From CAZINM01 sp964540605 (lineage in GTDB: Bacteria > Patescibacteriota > Dojkabacteria > SC72 > JAHDCA01): DNA of 10,537 nucleotides. Positions 5,868 through 10,537 of the stretch are shown in pieces (the stretch's first letter is position 1; every line of letters begins with the position of its first letter). The stretch covers positions 1 to 10,537 of the forward strand of contig CAZINM010000040.1 in the NCBI GenBank assembly GCA_964540605.1, written 5' to 3'. The position numbers were made by a program, and so were the translations under genes. The notes below the pieces were generated by a model. It did not search any database. It was given only the letters and a program-made list of their open reading frames with translations, and was not told where the DNA came from.

Positions 5868-5897
5868 TGGGTGATACTGCCCCTCACCCATTTTTAT
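5868..5897 (+). terminator. Rho-independent terminator after dcd
   Basis: Perfect 7-bp stem TGGGTGA/TCACCCA (5868-5874 and 5884-5890) around a 9-base loop, followed immediately by TTTTTATT. It ends the rpmE-prfA-prmC-dcd block and separates it from the phosphoesterase gene. Confidence 0.85.
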
Positions 5898-5922
5898 TAT
5901 ACTGTTATAAGCGATTTAGCTC

Positions 5923-5928
5923 TATAAT
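5923..5928 (+). promoter_or_regulatory. -10 box of the phosphoesterase gene
   Basis: Consensus TATAAT, 25 bases after the terminator U-run and 29 bases before the ATG at 5958. No recognisable -35. Predicted start near 5935. The leader is A/T-rich and has no Shine-Dalgarno sequence. Confidence 0.45.
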
Positions 5929-5957
5929 TATAGTGTAATAAAATTTATATCCATAAA

Positions 5958-7217
5958 ATGCCATATCCTGAAGAACCAAGGGTTCTCGATAGAATATCTG
6001 GAGAAAACAGTGACCCTGTTGATCAAATGATTGATATCTTAACACAACCATGCGATTCAGCATCATATATTCGTCAGATAGAGATTCTAGAAAATGAGCT
6101 TCCAGCTAGAAATGGCTATGAACAAATTGATGCACCAAATTGTAAGAGAGTTTATGTTATTGGAGATATACATGCACGACCTGAAGCTTTAGCAAAAGCA
6201 TTAAAAAGTTTAAATGAATCAGCTTTTAAAAGGAGCTCAACTTTAGATCAGGAACTAAATAATGGTGAAACAATCTTTCTTTTTGTGGGAGACCTTGTTC
6301 ATGCTGAAGGAAATAGAGGTAATTTCCAACATGGAAGCAATCCACAAGATCGTTTATTAATTGAAGAAAGAAATTTAAATACTGTTATTGCAGTTGCTGG
6401 ACTAAAGGCACAATACCCCTATTCATTTTTTGTTGTAAAAGGTAATCACGATAACTATGCAACAATACCGGGAATGATCGGAAAGATGGGAGTTGATCAA
6501 GGGGCCTCACTTCGTAATGTTATACAAGCAGAAGGCCTTGATGTTCCTTTGCAAACAATATTAGATAAGCTTCCATTACTTGTAGAAATTCAAATAGGTT
6601 TACGACATATAATATTATCTCACGCGCTACCTGTTGCGGAATTATCAGTGGCTGAGATCGCTAGATTACTTGCAAAGAAAAAGAGACCTTTCCCTTTTGA
6701 TGAGTCGTTAATGGAATATATTAAAGGTGTCTGGGGAAAAGACAGACTAACAGCTCTTAGAAATATATCTCAACATAATAAAGCAATTCGAGATTTATTA
6801 ACTCTTGCAAGAACTGGCAATTTCGCTTCTGGAAGTCTTGGACCATTACTTCAGTTGGGAGAAAAACTTGATTCTAGATTGGATGAGAGTGAGATATATT
6901 ACAATGCCATTAGTTTCTTTCATAGGTATCTTTTTTTACTAGTGCAATTTTTATTTTCCGAAGAATCATACAATGATAAGATCTCAGTTCCAGGTAATGT
7001 ATTATGGGTAGTTGGACATGAACCTACACCTTCAGGTGGAGTTAGAGATATATCAAAGCTAATACAAGGAATCGACAATCGACAAAAAGCAATAGAAACT
7101 GGATATCCCAAAATAATCCAGATCAACAATCCTAATCAATTACCTGTATTTGGTTTAAAGATTGATGCTTGGGATACAATAGATTTTACTGATCTTACAC
7201 ATTTACGACTCTTTTAA
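5958..7217 (+). CDS. Calcineurin-like metallophosphoesterase, substrate unknown
   Basis: 419-aa protein with the dimetal phosphoesterase motifs in order: GDIH (69-72), GDLVHAE (111-117, in place of GDxVDRG of protein phosphatases), GNHD (162-165), SHALP (221-225) and GHEPTP (353-358). All metal-binding Asp, Asn and His residues appear present. The HAE after the second motif sets it apart from PP1/Ap4A hydrolase-type enzymes and resembles uncharacterised bacterial members. About 128 residues separate SHALP from GHEPTP, much more than usual, forming a largely helical, charged insert. The first 60 residues form a separate N-terminal segment. No signal peptide is seen, and a hydrophobic stretch at 319-333 is probably buried rather than a membrane span. 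It stands alone with its own -10, and its stop is only 14 bases from the stop of the convergent htrA gene. Confidence 0.85.
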   Translation: MPYPEEPRVLDRISGENSDPVDQMIDILTQPCDSASYIRQIEILENELPARNGYEQIDAPNCKRVYVIGDIHARPEALAKALKSLNESAFKRSSTLDQELNNGETIFLFVGDLVHAEGNRGNFQHGSNPQDRLLIEERNLNTVIAVAGLKAQYPYSFFVVKGNHDNYATIPGMIGKMGVDQGASLRNVIQAEGLDVPLQTILDKLPLLVEIQIGLRHIILSHALPVAELSVAEIARLLAKKKRPFPFDESLMEYIKGVWGKDRLTALRNISQHNKAIRDLLTLARTGNFASGSLGPLLQLGEKLDSRLDESEIYYNAISFFHRYLFLLVQFLFSEESYNDKISVPGNVLWVVGHEPTPSGGVRDISKLIQGIDNRQKAIETGYPKIIQINNPNQLPVFGLKIDAWDTIDFTDLTHLRLF

Positions 7218-7231
7218 TTTTTAAACACTCT

Positions 7232-8557
7232 CTAATCCGCCTCACCCAAAGTGACTTCTACTGTTATCTTTTCGCCATCTCTTAGAACCTCTAATTCAAC
7301 ACTATCCCCTATTTTATATTCTTGTATCATTTCAGCAAAACTTTTATTTACTTCAGCATCATCAATTTTTGTTATGATATCACCTTGTTTTATACCAGCA
7401 ATATCAGCAGGACCTCCATCAATGACAGCTCTCACAAAAGCTCCCGGTTCTACACCTTCAATAAATCTTGCTTCAACAGCTGATATAACTTGATACTCGA
7501 TCCCTATATAAGGTCTTAAGAACTTACCATATTTATTATATTCATCTATTCTCGCCTTAACTCTGTTTATTGGTAATGCAAAGGAGATATTATCTGCACC
7601 AGCTGAAGTAGCGAAATTAATACCAATCACCTCACCTACTGAATTCATTAATGGTCCACCTGAATTACCTGGATTTATCGCTGCATCTGTTTGTATAACA
7701 TCTTCAAATGTTTTTACCGTTTGAAAGAAGCTACCACTTCCTGTAGTAACCGATCTCTCAAGCCCACTTATTACTCCCGTTGTAACACTACCCGCAAATT
7801 CTCCAAGTGGAGTACCAAAAGCAATAACGGTTTGACCTGGAACAAGCGTATCGGAATCACCTAGATCTACAGCATTTAAGCCTGTAGCCTCGATCTCAAG
7901 CAATGCTATATCATTAATGTCATCTCTTATGATCTTCTTAACATCATACTCAGTTCCATCTGCAGTAATCACCTTATATTCTGACTGAACTAATGAAACC
8001 ACATGCTGATTGGTAATGATCAATCCATTTGAGTCAACAATGAAACCTGAACCGATATTACTGCTTTGGTTAACAACACCTTCAGTTGGAGAGAAAATAG
8101 CTTCGGATATAGCGACACTAACAATTGATGGCATGTTCTCATCTACCACTTCAATAATATTACTCTCCTCGGAGGTGACCTGAATGATCCTCTCTGTAAC
8201 CGTCTCACCAGACGGCATTTTTACGGTGTCTTCGTTGATCCGATATTTTTCAAAGAATTCTATAGAGATATCTTTCTCGTTGAGCCAATCTCCGATCTTT
8301 GGATACAGATAAACTCCGGCAACAAATGCTGTTCCAATTAGTATTGGTAAGAGGATGAGAAGCAATATCAAGATAGTTTTTACGGCTTTTGCCTTCTTCT
8401 CTGGATCTATCCTTTTCTTCTCTTTAACTTTTTTCTCTTTCTTCTGCACTTCTGGTGTAGCTTTAGCTTCTTTATCTTTCATATCTTTTTCAACAGCTTC
8501 TTTTGTATCAGCTACAACATCCTCCTTTATTTGTATTTTCTGTTTTTCTTCTTCCAT
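7232..8557 (-). CDS. htrA: Membrane-anchored HtrA/DegP-like serine protease with PDZ domain
   Basis: Trypsin-like protease for quality control of proteins outside the membrane. The 441 residues begin with a strongly charged cytoplasmic tail (1-59, mostly Lys, Glu, Asp), then one membrane segment (about 60-84) with no signal peptidase site apparent, so the catalytic part is anchored and extracytoplasmic. The protease domain (about 140-340) has the triad H185 in TNQHVV, D216 in NDIALLEI and S299 in GNSGGPLM, plus GSGFIVDSNGLIITNQH (169-185). One PDZ domain (about 348-438) includes GGPADIAGIKQGDII (381-395). It starts 32 bases after the ctp stop, on the same strand, and almost certainly shares its transcript. 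An A-run, not a Shine-Dalgarno sequence, precedes the ATG. It stops at TAG, and no terminator is visible before the convergent phosphoesterase gene. Confidence 0.94.
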   Translation of the reverse strand: MEEEKQKIQIKEDVVADTKEAVEKDMKDKEAKATPEVQKKEKKVKEKKRIDPEKKAKAVKTILILLLILLPILIGTAFVAGVYLYPKIGDWLNEKDISIEFFEKYRINEDTVKMPSGETVTERIIQVTSEESNIIEVVDENMPSIVSVAISEAIFSPTEGVVNQSSNIGSGFIVDSNGLIITNQHVVSLVQSEYKVITADGTEYDVKKIIRDDINDIALLEIEATGLNAVDLGDSDTLVPGQTVIAFGTPLGEFAGSVTTGVISGLERSVTTGSGSFFQTVKTFEDVIQTDAAINPGNSGGPLMNSVGEVIGINFATSAGADNISFALPINRVKARIDEYNKYGKFLRPYIGIEYQVISAVEARFIEGVEPGAFVRAVIDGGPADIAGIKQGDIITKIDDAEVNKSFAEMIQEYKIGDSVELEVLRDGEKITVEVTLGEAD

Positions 8558-8589
8558 TTTTTTCTAATTTTTTACAAATTAATTAATTA

Positions 8590-9927
8590 TCATAGATCTT
8601 TGATTACATCTATTGCTTTCTCCATCTGTGGATCACTACCAGAGATAAAATCTTCCTCAGTAAATTCCACTTCGAAATCTGGAACAATGTTATTATCATG
8701 ATTCAACCAGCTACCATCTGGAAGCAACCATTTAAGTACAGTTATATGTAATGTAGAACCGTCATTTAGATCTAATATCTCTTGTGCTGTTCCTTTACCA
8801 TAAGTTGGAACTCCTACTACTTTAGCTCTATCATTTAATTGCAATGCGCCTGAGAAGATCTCAGATGCAGAAGCACTACCTTCATTGACTAAAATCACTA
8901 CGGGTACATCCAATAAGTTACCTTTTCTTGTAACTTTGAATTCACTGATCTCCCCTGCTCTATTCTCGAGTTGATATACGATCTTCCCTTTTTCAAGGAA
9001 ATCGTTGGCCGCATAAACAGCTGCATTTAGATATCCTCCAGGATTTGCCCTAAGATCGATGATCAATCCTTTATAATTACCATCTAAATATGTCTGGACC
9101 ATTTGATCCCATGTCTCATTCCATTCACCCAGTGTTGATTCGGTAAACCTCGAGATATCGAATATGGCGTAATTTGAGTCAATTTCAGAAACTTCGAAAT
9201 CCATACTTGGTATTGTTATCTCTCCCCTTGTGATCGTGATGTCTGTAGGACTAGTTTGACCTGGATGATAAACAGTTATTTTAACATCTGTTCCTTTTTC
9301 TCCACGAATTTTCATCACTATATCGTATATTGAATCTGTCGGAAGAATATCTACACCATCAACTGCACTGATTATATCTCCAGCTCTAACCCCTGCATCG
9401 ATCGCTGGTGATCCTTTGATCGGAGATATTACAACTATTTGACCGTCTCTATATCCAAGCTCAGCCCCTATACCAGAAAAATAATTACCTGATATTGAAT
9501 CATTGTATAGATCTGTTTCTTCAGGATCTAAGAAAACAGTTGCTGGATCCCCATAAGAATCCACCAAACCCTTAACAGCTCCATAAAACATATCCTCTTC
9601 GGTTGCTATGTCACTATCTACATAATTTGTCTTCATAGTGTTCCAAACACTCCAAAAAAGATTGAAGTCTAGATCTTCAATATCTGCATCTTCACCAAAA
9701 ACATCACCTGTTAACCTGAACCTTGTTGTATTCTGTTCGGTACTATTTAAATCTGCATCATATGTTCTACCAATAAAAATGCCTAATGAAAGCGATATAA
9801 AAATTGGCAATATATATGAAACAACACGCTTTATTTTTTTACTTTCAATATCTTTATTTTGTGCAAGTTCAAATTGTTCATTATTCGTAATTTTTGTTTT
9901 ATCTAGTTTTTCTTTATTAGGTTCCAT
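8590..9927 (-). CDS. ctpA: C-terminal processing protease (S41 family, CtpA-like), membrane-anchored
   Basis: S41-family serine protease that degrades or trims extracytoplasmic proteins. The 445-aa chain has a polar cytoplasmic start (1-33), one membrane span (about 36-53), an N-terminal helical region (about 88-145), a PDZ domain (about 147-222) with SPIKGSPAIDAGVRAGDII (168-186), and the tail-specific protease core (about 240-405). The core shows LIIDLRANPGGYL (288-300), the nucleophile S353 in GSASASE and the general base K378 in YGKGTAQE. All catalytic residues are present. A good sigma70-type promoter lies 54 bases upstream, and htrA follows, making a two-protease operon. The stop is TGA followed directly by an in-frame TAA. 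The ATG follows an A-run, with only a weak GATG as ribosome site. Confidence 0.94.
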   Translation of the reverse strand: MEPNKEKLDKTKITNNEQFELAQNKDIESKKIKRVVSYILPIFISLSLGIFIGRTYDADLNSTEQNTTRFRLTGDVFGEDADIEDLDFNLFWSVWNTMKTNYVDSDIATEEDMFYGAVKGLVDSYGDPATVFLDPEETDLYNDSISGNYFSGIGAELGYRDGQIVVISPIKGSPAIDAGVRAGDIISAVDGVDILPTDSIYDIVMKIRGEKGTDVKITVYHPGQTSPTDITITRGEITIPSMDFEVSEIDSNYAIFDISRFTESTLGEWNETWDQMVQTYLDGNYKGLIIDLRANPGGYLNAAVYAANDFLEKGKIVYQLENRAGEISEFKVTRKGNLLDVPVVILVNEGSASASEIFSGALQLNDRAKVVGVPTYGKGTAQEILDLNDGSTLHITVLKWLLPDGSWLNHDNNIVPDFEVEFTEEDFISGSDPQMEKAIDVIKDL

Positions 9928-9980
9928 TTTTCATCAGTGTTAATTTATATTGTTCTGTCAGATCGTTTTTTTCCTAAGTG

Positions 9981-10009
9981 ATTATAGATATATCATAATT
10001 CAATATCAA
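9981..10009 (-). promoter_or_regulatory. Sigma70-type promoter of the ctp-htrA operon
   Basis: TTGATA (complement of 10004-10009, 5/6 match) and a perfect TATAAT (complement of 9981-9986) with an ideal 17-bp spacer. Predicted start near 9974, leaving a leader of about 47 bases before the ctp ATG. It is the best-matched promoter in the window. Confidence 0.7.
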
Positions 10010-10093
10010 TTCAACTCCACAAAAAATATACAAGCAAAATGAGATTGGTACTATTTTCAAATGCTCCAATTTACTTATTAATATGATAAAAGA

Positions 10094-10537
10094 TCAAGTA
10101 GTCTTGAAATAATACTGCTCGAGCATCTCGTCATAGATCACTATCCTATTTTTACCTTTTGTACTTAAAATAACTTTATCTGCACCTTCCTGTTCGATTA
10201 TCTCAACAACTTCTCCAGTAATTCCTTTATTATCAGGACCTATGGAAATGACGGTATCACCAGAAACTAGTTTATTACTGAAATATTTCTTCCCAGGATA
10301 TCTATTCATATCTACACCTTCTTGGTTTGCCACATATATTTTTTTATCCTTATCATTGATCTCGATCAAGTGATTTACGCTTTTTGTAATAAAATATTCT
10401 GTATTCATATCAACCCTTAGCTGACCAAATCCACCTAAGATACAAATTGGCATATTCAGCTCTTGTAGATCGGCATAATTTATACTGTATGAAATTATTG
10501 CCAATGCACCTCTTAAGAAGATCTCTTTTGCAAGTGA
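10094..10537 (-). CDS. Unrecognised protein, 3' part only (5' end beyond window)
   Basis: The reading frame is open without a stop from the right edge to a TGA at 10094, giving at least 147 residues. A TTG at 10504 in this frame is unlikely to be the true start, because the frame continues upstream with ordinary coding sequence (SLAKEIFLRGA). The visible part has an ICILGGFGQLRVD segment, then a charged middle, then a beta-rich C-terminal section (from about LVSGDTVISIG through TGEVVEIIEQEG to KNRIVIYDEML) that resembles a KOW/SH3-like barrel in its Gly and Val spacing. No catalytic motif, signal peptide or membrane span is visible. I do not recognise the family. It is followed by about 80 bases and then the ctp promoter on the same strand. 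Confidence 0.75.
   Translation of the reverse strand, partial: SLAKEIFLRGALAIISYSINYADLQELNMPICILGGFGQLRVDMNTEYFITKSVNHLIEINDKDKKIYVANQEGVDMNRYPGKKYFSNKLVSGDTVISIGPDNKGITGEVVEIIEQEGADKVILSTKGKNRIVIYDEMLEQYYFKTT

Larger units (their letters stand above)
5761..5957. other. Longest non-coding stretch (197 bp)
   Basis: Holds a 107-base dcd 3' region, an intrinsic terminator at 5868-5897 and the -10 box of the next gene. An isolated TTGACA at 5825-5830 has no good partner -10 box. No convincing coding frame or RNA gene is seen, and the stretch contains no GATC. Confidence 0.6.

Noticed and set aside
8355..8567. Plus-strand Ser/Phe-rich open frame opposite the HtrA N-terminus
   Set aside because: It mirrors the Lys/Glu-rich codons of the HtrA cytoplasmic tail on the other strand.
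9638..9943. Plus-strand 101-codon open frame opposite the start of ctp
   Set aside because: It is a shadow of the ctp frame with no independent signal.
10021..10080. Terminator after the rightmost gene
   Set aside because: An ATTGG/CCAAT pairing exists, but the loop is 17 bases and no U-run follows, so it is not convincing.
8590..10096. UGA recoded as glycine (as in SR1/Gracilibacteria)
   Set aside because: No gene contains internal in-frame TGA, and two genes end sensibly at TGA; one is followed directly by TAA, but the other is not.
10502..10504. TTG as the start codon of the rightmost gene
   Set aside because: The frame stays open to the window edge with ordinary coding sequence, so the true start is probably outside.
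1..10537. Insertion sequences, prophage, CRISPR array or defence island
   Set aside because: No transposase, integrase, direct-repeat array or defence-type gene was seen; nearly all genes are housekeeping.

Overview
The window is AT-rich (roughly one third G+C), densely packed bacterial chromosome carrying eleven protein genes (ten complete, one cut by the right edge) and one tRNA cut by the left edge. No insertion sequence, prophage, CRISPR array or rRNA was seen. The gene content, the rpmE-prfA-prmC order, the NLPY form of the PrmC motif, proteases held by a single N-terminal membrane anchor, and a ligand-less UlaG-like metallo-beta-lactamase-fold protein together suggest a Candidate Phyla Radiation (Patescibacteria) genome. 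Dojkabacteria (WS6) or a Microgenomates-like lineage are possible, but that finer placement is a guess. The genetic code looks standard: stops are TAG (5), TAA (4) and TGA (2), and no gene needs UGA to be read through.

Layout. 1-67: 3' truncated tRNA-Leu(CAA), minus strand, with its own extended -10 promoter. 171-1490: dnaB replicative helicase, minus. 1625-2272 and 2343-2570: a minus-strand pair, a CsoR/FrmR-family repressor followed by a UlaG-like MBL-fold protein; both have lost the residues that bind metal in their families. The repressor's promoter contains a CsoR-like inverted repeat between -35 and -10. 2751-5760: plus-strand information-processing and nucleotide cluster rpmE (L31), prfA (RF1), prmC (RF glutamine methyltransferase) and dcd (dCTP deaminase), closed by an intrinsic terminator at 5868-5897. 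5958-7217: a calcineurin-like phosphoesterase of unknown substrate, plus strand, converging with 7232-9927, a minus-strand operon of two membrane-anchored envelope proteases (ctp then htrA). 10094-10537: 3' part of an unrecognised conserved-looking protein.

How it works together. RF1 and PrmC form the classic functional pair, as PrmC methylates the GGQ glutamine of RF1, and here the genes overlap. Ctp and HtrA probably act together on damaged or mislocalised proteins outside the membrane. The most unusual part is 1625-2645: a metal sensor without ligands controlling, probably together with itself, an MBL protein without ligands. A second, sequence-wide oddity is the tetranucleotide GATC, about 104 copies by hand count, roughly three times the number expected from base composition and concentrated in coding sequence.
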